Part shown: positions 20,580-32,598 of the stretch, in pieces | How the letters are laid out: every line of letters starts with the position of its first letter | Numbering within the stretch: the first letter of the stretch is position 1 | Source of the DNA: Scenedesmus sp. ARA3 | Lineage: Eukaryota > Chlorophyta > Chlorophyceae > Sphaeropleales > Scenedesmaceae | Reading direction: 5' to 3' | DNA: 47,578 bases | NCBI GenBank assembly: GCA_004335835.1 | Contig: RWJK01001461.1 | Span: forward strand, 1-47,578 | Program-made: the position numbers and the translations under genes | The notes under the pieces: model-generated | Seen by the model: only the letters and a program-made list of their open reading frames with translations | Told to the model about the DNA's origin: nothing | The model's database searches: none

Positions 20580-23500
20580 AACCCTAGGCAGAGGTGATGC
20601 GGTTGTGCTTTCAACTTGCTGCGGCAATCAGGTGCCTGTGCATTGCCGGTTTAGGTGTTGACCTTTGTGTGCTGCTGTGCTGTGTCTTGTTGCAAGATGC
20701 TGCGCACTGCCTTAGCTAACGGCATGGTGTGTTCTCTTGATGACCTGTTCAGCATGAACTGTGCCTTTACGGAGTCACCTACTGGTTGATGATTTCCTGG
20801 AGCATAACTTTGAACTCTTATCTTTTGGCAGCATCGTGGAAACAGCAAGCTGCCATGCAAGCTTGCTGCAGCAACATGCCTGCATATTACCGGTGGGACT
20901 GCAATACAGGCGAGCAACTGATTGTTGTCAGTTGCAGTGAACCCGTGCTGGACGTGATGTGGCATGGTTGACATACGTAGCCTGACTGTACCTTTGATGG
21001 TGCTGCGAATCAGATCAGGGGCAGCCTGCCTGCCTGGTCTTTGTTTGAGCGACAGGCGTGCCACGCGTGTGCAAGCTGTGGTCAAACTTCATTCAAAGTT
21101 GGGTCAAACTTGGGTCAAAGTTGGAGTTTGTGCATCCTCAGGGAGCTTGGCTGTAGCTGGCTTGTAGTTGGACTCTGAACTGTGCATAGTGTGTGTGCGT
21201 GTGGGGCATGACCCGATTCTCAAAAGGTGGAGGATGACCTGGTATTGACATTTGCTGTTGATGGAGGTTTAGAGGCATGTCCGAGCTGCCAATAGAACTG
21301 AGTGTATGTAAGCTTGCATCATCATGTTGCTGGGCGCAAGAACAGAGAATCTTGGCCTTGCTGCTGTCGCTGGATTGGCAATATGATGCTGCTGATAGTG
21401 TGCTGCTGCTGCTGGCGGGCTGTTTGCAGCAGTATGGTTGAGGGACTGCACATAATCTTTGCTGCATCTCTTCGTATAGTAGACGGCATGATTGAGGGCT
21501 GCATCCTTGCATCAGATTGTCAGGAGGCTCTCTAATGCTGCTTGTGCATCGGTACACTGCATGGATCGCTAAAGCAGCCTTGCTGCGTCTTTTGGGGGCC
21601 TGAATTCATAGGAGCGCTGAGCACTTCAATGAGGCGCGATAGACGACATTGGAATGCATTGGAATCCATTTGGTAGTGGTTTTGCATGCGGGTCTGTTGT
21701 GTTGCTCGGGTGTTGGTAGCTTGTATCTTGCCAGGTGTAGCGTTTATTGCAAAGCCACGCTGGGCGCCTGTGCTCTCTTTACAACGGCGTGGTGTGTTTG
21801 TTTTAGCTGCGGTGTGTATCTGCAGTAGTATTGGCATATGTTGAGTCATGCGTGAGTGCAATATAGGGCATCTTGCCAGCAGCTGTCGGCAGAACCTCTG
21901 AGTGGGTGCCTGGCAGCAGCAGCCGACCACATGCTGTGCAACTCTGCGCTGCAGCAGCTGTTGCCACCAATCAAAAGCGCTAGAAGGATGCTGCTCTCAC
22001 AATGCAGCGCAATGTCTCCCATGACGTGCATGCTGCAGGGGTCCGGAAGCATGGTGAAGCGTGGTACAATATGACATTTTGCAGGATTCGAGTCACTGAG
22101 AAGCTTACTATGTTTATCAGCTTGAGGGCTCTCGCCTTTGATCCCAACTGCCTAGTATTCCTTACCCGAGTGTGTGTTTGCTGCAGCGGTGATACCAGTC
22201 ACAAAACGGCCCTGGCAAGAACATGCAGTACACTGGCACAAGACACGTGTGCCTGGTGCATTGGTCACTGTACAGGGCGGTGATATGTGTGCGATATGCT
22301 GTGTTGCACATACTTTGGAAGCCACCGGCGGTGGGGTGCATCTGCCAGGATCTGCCGGCGCGTGGCAGCTGGGCCACTTTGGGCACTTTGCAGGAAGGTG
22401 ATCTCTGTGCAAGATGCTATGTTGCACTTTGCATAGCATTTTGCACTTGGGGAAGCCAGCACACGGTGGAGTGCATGCATGTACCGGCATCTACCGGCAA
22501 GTGGCAGGTGGCACCGGTCTTGGGCACTGTACAAGATGGTGATATCTGTGCAGCATTGTATGTTGCACTTTTCGGAGCTACCGGCGATGGAGTGCATGCG
22601 CCAGCATCCATCAGCACGTGGCAGGTTGCAGCACGTTTTGGCTGACGCAGCAGCACCTCATGGTGTTTGACTTCTTGAGCCTGCGTGATGGCAGCGGCTG
22701 CGCTTTTGCAGCTGCCAGCATGTTGCCATCGGACGTTATACAAAATACGTGCAATACATCATATCATGCCATGGCATAACACAGCATGCACATCATGGCC
22801 GATGTGGTTGGGGTCCTTTTACTTTGAATATATTATGTTAACTATACATATTGCACAGGTACGCAGCCGCCTTGCATACAAATGCTTGTCATGTTTGACC
22901 CCAAGTGCCGAGGTTGGGAAGCTGGTTGATGTGGGCTGTATTGTTACAGCAGATTGGTGCTGTGAACACAACCCCTGTGCGTGTTGTCTGCCACGGCAAG
23001 CAGTTGCTGGAAGGTGTACTGCATTTTGTTCCTTGCAGGAACTTAGGCTGTGTTGCACGCGTTCTGTCAAGTGCTGCCGCTGACTCGTGCGCACCGAGAC
23101 TTGGTTCTCAGTACCACAACTATGCCGACGCCTGGTCTGCTTGTGAGTTGGTTTGTCGGGGAGAGACAAGCACACGAATGTGCCAGGCTGGCTTATGCAT
23201 CTCAGAAGCAGCTTCTGTACCCCCAAGGAGGGCATGTCACAACTAAATGGGTAAACTGAAAACTCTCCCTTTACAGCTTCCTGCATGTGCCTCTGCATTT
23301 GCCTTTTGGTGTTAGGGCTGTGGGTCTGGCTGTAAATGATAAAACACCATAACACGAGCACAACCGGTGTGTGCCACTGGCACGATTGTCCACATGAAGC
23401 AGCTGCAATTCTTCATTCTGTCAAATTCAGCCCATCACATGGGAAGCAGCAACTGCAGAAGCGACAGATGCTCTTTCGGAAGAGTCGCTGAGTACTAGCC

Positions 23501-23998
23501 AGGGTGCGTTACATGACAATAAAACCTGGGCCGGCGGCTGCTGCCTGCAGCGGCAATAGTATTGCCGAAGCTGGCACCAGTGTGGCGTGCCGTTACCATG
23601 TGGAGGGGATACATCATCCACTTGGCAATAGAGTGAGCCAGTATACTGGCAAAAGTGTGACACCAGCAGCAAAAACCACTTGCAGCACTCGTTCAGCCTT
23701 TGTGAGTGAGTCATCAGGCCGTCACCAGGTCAGAGGTTTGTAACCATCACTGCTGCTGCTGCTGCTTGTTGGCAGCCCCTGAGCCAGGACTTTCCCTACA
23801 CTCATCAACTCCCTGCAGCACAATCAAAGGTTGTAAAAGGTCAGTGAACTTCTGCAGACAGCATGCATGAAAGCAATTGAAGGCTAGCATATTTGGCATC
23901 ACGCAGGGCATTGCAGGACCTGCGGCTGCAATCAACAGCAGCAAGGGCCATCAGCTCATCAGCAAGTCTTCATACAACATAAACTGTAAACTACCCCT
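20580..23998. other. Intergenic/UTR, no confident gene
   Basis: I see no domain, exon chain or promoter that holds together. It contains a diverged tandem repeat at 22278-22645 and some short CAG/CTG tracts. The membrane-protein 3' UTR probably occupies the first several hundred bases, with TGTAA near 21306. Confidence 0.5.
22278..22645. repeat. Diverged tandem repeat, about three copies
   Basis: Segments beginning GGTGATATCTGTGC-like at about 22279, 22397 and 22538 share further blocks (tatgttgcac, ccggcgatggagtgcatg, cacgtggcag). The second copy is longer because of an insertion. One frame reads GDICAxxYVALFGATGDGVH-like in the copies, but the stops and lack of context argue against a gene. 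Confidence 0.65.
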
Positions 23999-24003
23999 TT
24001 ACA
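23999..24003 (-). terminator. TGTAA poly(A) signal of the SirB1-like gene
   Basis: The minus strand reads TGTAA about 105 bases downstream of the TGA at 24111-24109, which supports that stop. Confidence 0.5.
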
Positions 24004-24108
24004 ACATAGATGTCCTGCTGCTGCAGCTGCTGCTGCTGCAGCTGCTGCTGTGGCAGCTGCTGCCAGATCTTGTGCTGTAACTGCAGCATGATAGCAGTGC
24101 ATCAGCTC

Positions 24109-24325
24109 TCACCTTGCAGGAACAATGCCAGTATCTAGCACCAGCATCTTCCAGAGCTGCTGAGCAAACCGCACGTCAAGCGGATCAGCAGCAGCAGCAG
24201 CAGCAGCAGATCGGCCAAACCTTGGACCTGCTGATCTGACACTGTCCAGGTATGCTGCCAGCTCAGCAGCAGCAGCAGCGGGCTGCCCGGCATGCAGCAG
24301 CAGCACCCCAAGGTCACGCCTGCAC

Positions 24326-24357
<32 letters not shown>

Positions 24358-25158
24358 CGCACAACATCACATAAAACACACTTGACGTGTGGTGCATGCT
24401 ACTCAACAATGCCGGCTGTGCAGTGCTGTGCTGTGCTATGCTCACCGCTCCTGCACCAGCCGCTCATGCAGTGGTGTGATACAGGTTTATTGAAGTTGTG
24501 AGGGTGTTATGGCAGGCATGCATTAAACCACGTGGGGCATCCTGAGTGACCCGCGCAAGACCTGGACACAGTAAATAACACTAGTCGTCATAACAAATAA
24601 CAAGGCCATGTGTGCCACTCAGCATTGCCTGCTGCTGTGTGGTGAGCTGTGCTGTGCTGCGCTCACCGCTCCTGCGGCTGCTCGTCTCCCACCAGCATCA
24701 CCAGCCGCTCACAGGCAGCCAGGCACCTGCTGAGGTCGCCAGCACCCTGCAGGACGGTCAAACACACAGTCAAACATGCAGTCAACATGCAGTCACATGC
24801 AGTCAAACGCGCATTTAAGCAGCAACATTCTCCCTGTATTGTGAACAGTGCCTGCAATTCTGTAAGGTTTGCCTGAGTGTCCATGGCTGATCAGAATAGA
24901 CCCTGATGTAACACATCAAATAACAAGAAGTTCTAATGACATGACATGAAGTTGGCAGCAGCAGCTCACCGGGCTGGTCCATATGCCCCGCTGCAGCCTG
25001 TGCGCTGCTGTAGCTGAAATGGCTCGCAGCGCAGCAGAGATGTCATCCGAGTGCAATGCAGCCTTGGCAGCGCCCCTGCAGTTGAAGCAAATTCGGGCAC
25101 AGCAGTACATGCAAAATTTGGCGGCAGCGGGTGTTGTGTGGCAAGCCAAACAGCAGGA

Positions 25159-25194
<36 letters not shown>

Positions 25195-25591
25195 ACACCA
25201 GCTCTGCCATGCATGTGGCAGCTGCAACTCTCAGCAGCGGCCAACCTCAAAGACAACCTATACGTTCATCCCTGGACTGCATGCCTGCAGTATCAACATA
25301 TCCCTCCTGTGAAACGTGAATCCCAAAGCGTTTCAAAGCAAAGCCCCACTGCTCAACTTCGAAACCACCCACCTGAAGCCACCCAGGCTGCCCCTGCCAC
25401 CTTTTTCGGGATCATCAACATTGGTATCCCATGGGAAGGGCCAGTAAGCTCGCTTCAGGTGCCGCAGCAACTCCGCAAGTGCCTCACTGCTGCACGTGTT
25501 CAGCACAGCAGCAGAACAGCTGCCAATGCTGGCATCTGCTGCTGCAGCTGCTGCTCCTGAGGTGGGGGATGCAGCTGGCGGCTGGAGGTCT

Positions 25592-25626
<35 letters not shown>

Positions 25627-26190
25627 AAGGTGTGGCGGCAGTATGAGCTGCTGCACGTCTAGGTTGGCAAGTGGTGTGGCAGTAGGCATGCAGGAGAAGC
25701 CCCTGCATGGACATGCAGCAGCATCACATGCCAAGACCTGGTGTGGACTGCGTCCCAACACAAGTAGTGTGATGCACACATTTATCCATAGCCTTGAAAC
25801 TGCCACTGCTGCCTGCATGCTGGGTGAACTCCACAACAACCACTCTCCCTATCGCCACCTCTCACCCCCGGTTGTTGAAATTCGACTGCATGCTGAGTAA
25901 CCTTCTCACAGTCTTATTTTCCAGCCTCAGACCACGCATTCACCCTGTCATGGCTCATACCATCACGACCCACACATCACATCCTCTCTAAAAATATCCG
26001 TCTTGCTGCTGCCGCTCACCCATAGTCAAACGTGACAGCAAAGCCCACCGCGCCCATCAGCAGCAGCTGCTGCATGACCTCGTTGTACAAAATGACAAGC
26101 GCAGCAGGGCAGCCGCGCTTCTTGACCAGCACCTCGTGCAGGTAGCCCAAGCGGGCATCCTCCCACACACCTGCAGCCAGGCAGAAGCAG

Positions 26191-26234
<44 letters not shown>

Positions 26235-27517
26235 GCATCCCATAAGCGGCATCCTCTAAGCCTGCAGACAGACAAGCCAGCAAGCCGCAGCAGCCCCACG
26301 CATCATGCAGCTGATCAATTTATTGGCCATCAAAGTATGGACAACCAACGTTTTGAGGGTTAGGGTTTGAGCTGATTGGCATGCTGCACCACAGCTGGTC
26401 CTCAAATTTGTGACGTCAAAGCATGTTGTCTTTGTAACAGGTGTTACTCACCTGGGTGGTCCAGCAGCGCCTTCTTTGGCAGGTTGCTGCGGCCATATGC
26501 AGGCATGCTGAACCCGGCACAGCGCACACCACTGCACCACTGCTGCTGCTGCTGCTGCTGCTGGTAGTGGTCCTGGAACAAGCAGTGCTCAATCGCTGCC
26601 ACCACTTGCTCTGCAGGAAGCCCGCGCAAGCTTGCCCATTGCTGCTCGCTGCTGCTGCTGCTGCTGCTTGGCGTGGCTGCTGCTGCTGCTGCTGCCAGTG
26701 CTGTTGCTGTGTCGTGTGCAAGGCGTGTGATGCGCTCCATGAAGGCATCAACTGGGAACCTCACAATGGAGGAAGACGCTGCAGCAGCAATGCAGCAAAA
26801 AACAGCGGCAATACAGCCAAAAGCACATTAGGAATCATGATCAGCAGGCCTCATGCAAAGCTAGCTCACACCTGCTGCAGAACAGCTTCTAGCAGCTTGG
26901 CACATTCCCCTGCTGTGAGATGACGAACAAAATTCACACCATGAACTGTGATACCCAACAGCCGCTCCCCAGCCCACTTTGCCCGCATACACAACCATAT
27001 GTTTGTTTAAGGTTTGCAGCTGCGCCACAGCACATGCCTCACCGATTGCATCATCCTCTGCTGCAATCAGCAGCGCAGCGCGCGCCAGCGGCAGCCGCGC
27101 CTCCCCTTGCGCCAGGCAGGCCGCAAACTGCAGCCGAGCCTCTGCCGCCAGCTCCGCACTAAAGTCGGTGCTGCGAGCACAAACAGCAGAATGTGCAGAT
27201 GGAGTTAAAAGCTACAGTTGATGCAAATTGCAGCCGAGCCTCTGCTGCCAGCTCCGCACTGAAGTCAGTGCTGCGAGCACAAACAGCAGAATGTGCAGAT
27301 GGAGTTAAGAGCTACAGTTGATGCAAACTGCAGCCAAGCCTCTGCTGCCAGCTCGCACTAAAATCGGTGCTGCAAGCATAGATAGAAGACGTTGCAGATA
27401 AACAGGTAGGGGCTCCCAGTCCTGCTGCTGCTTCCAGCAGAGTCTGCTACTCGTGTGGAGTACATGTACTGCAGCAGCAGCAGTGCTGAAACAGACATCG
27501 GCTGCTCCACACACACA

Positions 27518-27549
<32 letters not shown>

Positions 27550-27627
27550 CAGCCTCACCGTCGGTAGCGCGGGTCTGCCTCCAGGTTGTGCCGCTCCTTG
27601 ACAGTGGCAGGCTGCAGCGGGTTGTCG
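24109..27627 (-). CDS. SirB1-like transglutaminase-fold/TPR protein (5' end unresolved)
   Basis: Exons: 27627-27559, 27170-27043, 26778-26452, 26170-26020, 25702-25373, 25075-24970, 24746-24667, 24319-24109; all GT-AG with continuous phases, about 466 residues visible. Family evidence: an N-terminal helical part ending LARAALLIAAEDDA; PVDAFMERITRLAHD; then GYLHEVLVKKRGCPAALVI and LYNEVMQQL, the typical Transglut_core2 (SirB1) pattern; then TPR-like helices AALRAISATAAHRL, LSRCLAACERLVML and RDLGVLLLHAGQPAAAAAEL. SirB1-type proteins have a transglutaminase/protease-like fold, but their reaction is not established, so I infer no catalytic role. The 25702-25373 exon has a polyQ insertion. The first identified exon begins in phase 2, so at least one upstream exon with the start codon is missing, probably beyond 27.7 kb. 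Alternatively, GCAAGGTGAGA at the stop could be a donor to a further exon; the nearby TGTAA makes that less likely. Confidence 0.75.
27131..27385 (-). repeat. Three ~100-bp tandem copies of an acceptor and exon start
   Basis: The unit around 27131 recurs at 27231 and 27331, exactly 100 bp apart each time. Each carries the sense acceptor (GCTCGCAG or a variant) plus about 45 bases of exon coding FSAELAAEARLQF. Only the 27131 copy continues into the full exon (27170-27043). The 27331 copy has lost a base in the coding part (cagctcgcac). Confidence 0.9.
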
Positions 27628-29555
27628 CTGCGGCAGCAGTGGTGAATGCAGGCACAGTTGCAGCAGCAATGGCGGAGGCATGCATGTATGGTGATGATGG
27701 ATACGGCCATTGCACGCATGCAGCAGATGCTAAAGAAAAGCAGTGATCAGCAGCTGCAGTGTGCACAAAGCAGCACGGGTGAGATACCTAGCTGAACATA
27801 CGATGCGAGGGCTGTGTTGAGGCATGCGTGCTGCTGGCATGCTGCTTTGCATAGAAAGCATAGAAAGCACGCGGTTGGGGGGAATGATTGCAGCATGCTG
27901 TCTTGCTGTTAACACAGTAGCACGGGTGCGTGCAGTCATTGCATGGATGCCTTGAGGCATGCCACATCAAATAGCGAAGCATGCGATTTGAGGGGCTTCC
28001 AGCATGCGAACAGCTGTGTGGCATGCAGCTGCTGTGTGACTGCAGAATGGTTGTGTCCAACGTGATCTTGCTTAATGTCAGACTACGCCGCATGCAATGT
28101 GCTGTTTGCAGGAAGCGGCGCATGTGGCACTGCTGCTGCTGCTGCTGACCTGCTGCCGCAATTGCTGGCAAGGCCTGAGATCGCTGCAATGCTGAGTAGC
28201 ATGTCTGCTGCTGTTAGAGCATCCTGCTATTGTGGTGTTGCCGAACCACACTGCAAGTGCAAACAAGCAGTGCAACAATGTAGCAGCAGATGCACTCACT
28301 GGAGCTGCATGTAGTCCGCATGCCTGCCTGCTGACACAACCTTGGCAGTCGCCTTCCCTGCTAGCTGCTTTGCTGCAGCAGATCTTACTCTACGTTTAAC
28401 TATTGTGCCTTTGTTTGCTTGCTGGGTGAGCGGCAGCGCCTGCATGGTGATCTTGCAGAGTGCAGCACTGCTGTGCTGGCAGGATGACGTTCAAAGGAGT
28501 GACGACAGAGAGAGCTGCGCCAACTGCCAGCAGCTTATACGATTTAACTTCAACGAACAGTGGGCCTGGGTTCGGTTGTGAATGCCTTGCACCAAGTAAG
28601 CAAGGCACGAACTTTGGTAGCTGGTCCAGGGAGTTGGCCAAGGATCCATTGAATGATCCTGCTGGCATCAAGACTCCAGCGTGCTATACAGCAGCAGTCT
28701 TAAAGGCATTACAACCAGCAAGCGGCTAAAACAGACGCAGTGTCAGCAGTTGTCATTGAGAGCACACACTGACACCGAGGACACACCCCAGGCCACACAA
28801 CCGCCATGTCAAGGATTTGTTCAGCTCTTCTGTAGCCTCATCACAATGAAAGTGAAGTTGTCTTCATTTTTTGAGAATTGAGCTTGTCTGTATACCACCT
28901 CGCACTGTTCCCGGTGTGTACTCTTCAGTCTACTTTTCAGGAGGCAGCCAGTTCAACAAGGCGCACATAACATTCCATCGACGTATTTACGAGGTAATTA
29001 AGCAGTCCCAATGGTGCAACAGGCAGCTACAACCAGTTGGCCGGGACTACCGGCACGCAGCAGCCAGCGACGCAGCATTGGCAGACACTGCCCTCATACA
29101 TGCAGCGATGTGTTGGCATGAGTTTGAATTTGCTTGTTGTGAGCGATTCAGCTGATACCAGCAATTGCTGTCGCGGCTCTGCTTCGCATGTTCAGAGCCA
29201 CAGCAGCAGGTCCTGACCTTCCCACCTCACACTTCCGCCTGCATTTTGATGCGCTACAGGAGCACATTGAAGCACACGGGATGCTATTGTGGCAATCTAC
29301 AAGCCGTAGCAGCACTAGCAGCAGCTCGAGTGCCAGCTTTATGCTTCTTGAGCAGCATTACATTTTGTTTGTGTCCACACAATACCAGTGACCAGGCACA
29401 ACCTTCTGGGTGCAGTAGTTTCAAGGCTCAGCAGCGTCTGGTGCTTCAGCACACTAAAAGTGTCGCTTGAAGCGTTGTGAGTAGCTGTGTGCAAGGATAC
29501 CCGCCCTCGTTCCTGCAAGCACACCCGTGCAAGCGTCTGCTGCTAGGCGTGGGCG
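27628..29555. other. Unresolved region between divergent genes
   Basis: It should contain the 5' exon(s) and promoter of the minus-strand SirB1-like gene and the promoter of the plus-strand carrier gene. Short open frames (28460-28729, 28871-29155, 29188-29391) have no recognisable domains. I see no convincing TATA box or additional exon. Confidence 0.5.
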
Positions 29556-29621
29556 GTGCTGCACACTTCCTTTCCCCCATATCTCATCACACCTGCCTGC
29601 TATACACAAGCAGCCAGCAGC

Positions 29622-30313
29622 ATGCATCGCTTCAACTTTGGCAGTGGTGGCTTCGGCGGTTTTGGCGGCAACAGCGGAGCAGCACCCATCCGAGGAGGCA
29701 GCCACCTGCCGCACTTCAGCAGCAGCGCAAACCTGCACTCCCAATCCCAAAACCAGAACCAGCAGCAGCGCCAGCCCCGGCCTCATGCCAGGCTGCGCGT
29801 GGCAGCAGCAGCAGCTGCAGCAGCAACAGCCAGCGCCGCAGGCATGCACCTGCACCGCCAGGGAAAGCTGTCGCTGCCGTTTTCAAAAAAGCAGCAGCAG
29901 CAGGAGGCTGGGCAGCGCTTTTTGATTCCAAGGGAGCTTGCGGAGGTTATGGCTGGTGCTTTTGCAGAGATCATACAGGTGGCTGCGCTGTACCCAATTG
30001 ACACTATCAAGGTGAGCATATGAAGCCGCACACACGCAGGGCAAATGTCGCGTGTTTGTAGTGGCTAGTGGCAGGGATTGGTTGCAGAATGGAGGCTGTC
30101 CTCCACGTGGTGACTGCATGATCAAGGAGAGGCAGCTTTATTCATCTCTTTGACGTTCGCTTTGATACTGCAATGTGGTTTTCATGTGACAGCGCAAGCT
30201 GGGGGGGCAGGGGCCTGCCTCCCGCTATGTGCAGGATGTCCATTCTGCTGGATTACACCATCAGCCTTATCCTGCAAACACACCTCCTGCAAGCAACCTG
30301 CAACTAATGTCAC

Positions 30314-30346
<33 letters not shown>

Positions 30347-32496
30347 AGGTGCGCTGCCAGGCCAGTGGGCTGCCCATGGGCGTGGTGGTGCGCCAGCTGA
30401 TGGCCAGCCCCGCCACCACACTGGCCCAGCTGTATGCAGGCGTGGTCAGCGCATCCGTGGCTTCAGTGGCTGTGGGTGAGTGTGAAATGTAGTTGGCTGT
30501 GCTGTTGCTGTATATTGAGAATGGGCATGCGCAGCTGTATGCAGGCGTGGTCAGCGCCTCAGTGGCCTCCGTGGCTGTTGGTGAGTGTGAAGTGTGTGAA
30601 TTTTGGCTCTGCTGTTGCCGTATATTGGGGATGTGCATGTGCAGCTGTATGCGGGCGTGGTCAGCGCCTCAGTGGCCTCCGTGGCTGTCGGTGAGTGTGG
30701 GATGTATATGACTCTGCTGTTGCCGTATCTTGAGGATGTGCATGCGCAGCTGTATGCAGGCGTGGTCAGCGCCTCAGTGCCTCTGTGGCTGTGGGTGAGT
30801 GTGCTGCTTGTGTGATTTACTGGTTTCGTTGTATGATTGAAGGCTATGTTGTCTGTGCTAATTGTTGGCAGTGACGTGGCTCCTTGCGTGATGTGCTGGC
30901 CATGCTGTATGCCTGCATACCCTTGTAACCAGTGTCCACCCCTCGTTTTATAGCAAATAGACGTGGTTCCTGAGGAGATGAGGTGAATTGCGTGTGTCCT
31001 TCCTGTGCTTGCGTAACATAGTGCCTGTCTCACCAACATACTACCTCTTGCTGCCCCGCTTGCAGGCTCGCTCTACTTCTTCACCTTCTGTGCTGCCAAG
31101 CGCACAGCAACAAGGCTTGTTGCGGATGCAGAGGCCAAAAGCAACGCAGCAAAAGCCACTGCAGGCTCCGCAACAGCAGCGGCAGCTGGCACCACAGCTG
31201 TGGCAGTAGGTGCAGCCAACCACAGCCACAGCAGCAGCAGCAGCAGCAGCAGTGCGGCTGACTCGCACATCTACCCGCATGGTGCTGCAGCAGACTACCA
31301 CCATGATGCTGTCTTTGCTGCCATCTGCAGCAACGACCAGCAAGCAAAGCTCGACCCCAGCAGCAGCAGCAGCAGCTCTAGCAGCTCGGCAGCAGCAGCA
31401 GCGGAGCTCAGTAGCAATGGCCGGCTGCAGGCCAATGTCCTTGCTGCTGTTGCGGCTGCTGTGGTTGGTGCTCTGATTGAGGCTCCAGTCGAGCTGTTTA
31501 AGCACAGGGCGCAAGTTGGGCAGATTCAAGGGTCCATGCTTGGAGCAATGTTCAAGGCACTGAAGCAGCAGGGGCCAAGGTGAGCATTGTTAGGCTGCTG
31601 CATGTTGAAGTGCAGGTCCAGCTGCTGGTTGTTAGCTGTTGCTGACAGTGTGCCGCCAGTATGGAAGGATGTGCGGCATGCCTTTTATTGCAGGTACATG
31701 TGCTTGCTGTCCAGCTGTTTGTGGCAACCAACAAGGCAGTCTGAGTTGCAGCTGACAGGAAAGGAAACCGCTGCTGTCTCCTTGTATATACATGCTGGTT
31801 GTGCTGGGCAGCAAACCTCACCTTCACTGCTGCTGCTGCTGCTGCTGCTGCAGGGCGCTGTACGGCTCCTTCTTCCTGCCGTTCTGCTTCAAGTCGCTGC
31901 CCTTCGACATTGGGGAGCTGCTGACCTACGCATCACTCAACGACTGGAAGGATCGCCAGCTGGCAGCAGCACCACCAGCGGCAGCAGCAGCAGCAGCAGC
32001 AGCAAAGCCTGCGGCGGCAGCTGTTGTAGTGGAGCCACCACAGCAGCAGCAGCTTGCATTTGGCAGCATCACAGCTACCAGCAGCGACATGGGCAGCATC
32101 ACCCTCACCACATCATCCAGCAGCAACAGCAGCAGCAGCAGCAGCAGCCAGAGCAAGCTGCAGCAGGTGATTGCAAACACCCCAGATCATGTCTGGGACA
32201 TGGCAGCAGGTGCCGCAGCCGGCGCTGCTGCTGTGCTGGTATCCATGCCTCCAGATTGCGTGAAAACGGTGCTGGAGACTGGCGGAGGCGTGGCTCCCAA
32301 GCCAGGCAGTGGTGTGTTTGGCTCTGTGGCTGCATTTGGTGCTACTGGGCGGCAGCTGGTGGCGCAGCGGGGTGTAGCTGGGGGGCTGTTTTGTGGCATG
32401 GGGCCTCGGCTGCTGGAGAGTGTGCCTTCTACTATGCTGTATTGGATGGCAGTGGAGGGGGCTAGGAGGGTGCTGGAGCCGTACACGGCAAAGTGA
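29622..32496 (+). CDS. Mitochondrial carrier family (SLC25) protein
   Basis: Predicted solute transporter of the mitochondrial inner membrane (some members sit in other organelles); substrate not inferable. Exons 29622-30011, 30349-30475, 31066-31579 and 31854-32496 (TGA), phases 0, 1 and 2 consistent, 557 residues. All three carrier signatures PxD/ExxK are present: YPIDTIK (Pro125), APVELFKH (Pro313) and MPPDCVKT (Pro476), each followed by a second helix of its repeat, for example LYGSFFLPFCFK and LFCGMGPRLLESVPSTMLYW. It is much longer than the usual ~300 residues: a Gly/Gln/Ala-rich N-terminal extension of about 110 residues, a Ser/Ala-rich insertion in repeat 2 and another after repeat 2's second helix. 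An in-frame ATG 66 bases upstream (29556) is an alternative start. The GGCAAAGTGAGT at the stop resembles a donor, but the protein is complete without more exons. Confidence 0.85.
30427..30797 (+). repeat. Four tandem copies of the carrier exon-2 end with donor
   Basis: The segment CAG + 46 nt coding LYAGVVSASVASVAVG + GTGAGTGTG occurs at 30427 (real exon), 30532, 30642 and 30747, offsets 105, 110 and 105 bp. All four keep a GTGAGTGTG donor. The last copy has a short deletion (cctcagtgcctctg). The 46-nt length means inclusion of one copy would shift the frame. Confidence 0.95.
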
Positions 32497-32544
32497 GTTT
32501 GTGTTTGAGTGAGGGTGTGTTTTTGAGAGAGACAGGAACCTGTT

Positions 32545-32598
32545 TGTGTGTGTGTGTGTGTGTGTGTTGTGTGTGTGTGTGTGAGAGAGAGAGAGAGG
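32545..32598. repeat. (GT)n/(GA)n microsatellite in the carrier 3' UTR
   Basis: GT dinucleotide run interrupted once, followed by a GA run, about 50 bases past the carrier stop codon. Confidence 0.95.

Noticed and set aside
24109..24118. Donor-like GCAAG/GTGAGA at the SirB1-like stop
   Set aside because: No good in-phase downstream exon found, and a poly(A) signal follows within about 105 bases; kept only as an alternative.
28460..29391. Three short frames that look moderately complex
   Set aside because: No domain, no exon chain; they may include missed 5' exons of neighbouring genes, but nothing fixes a model.
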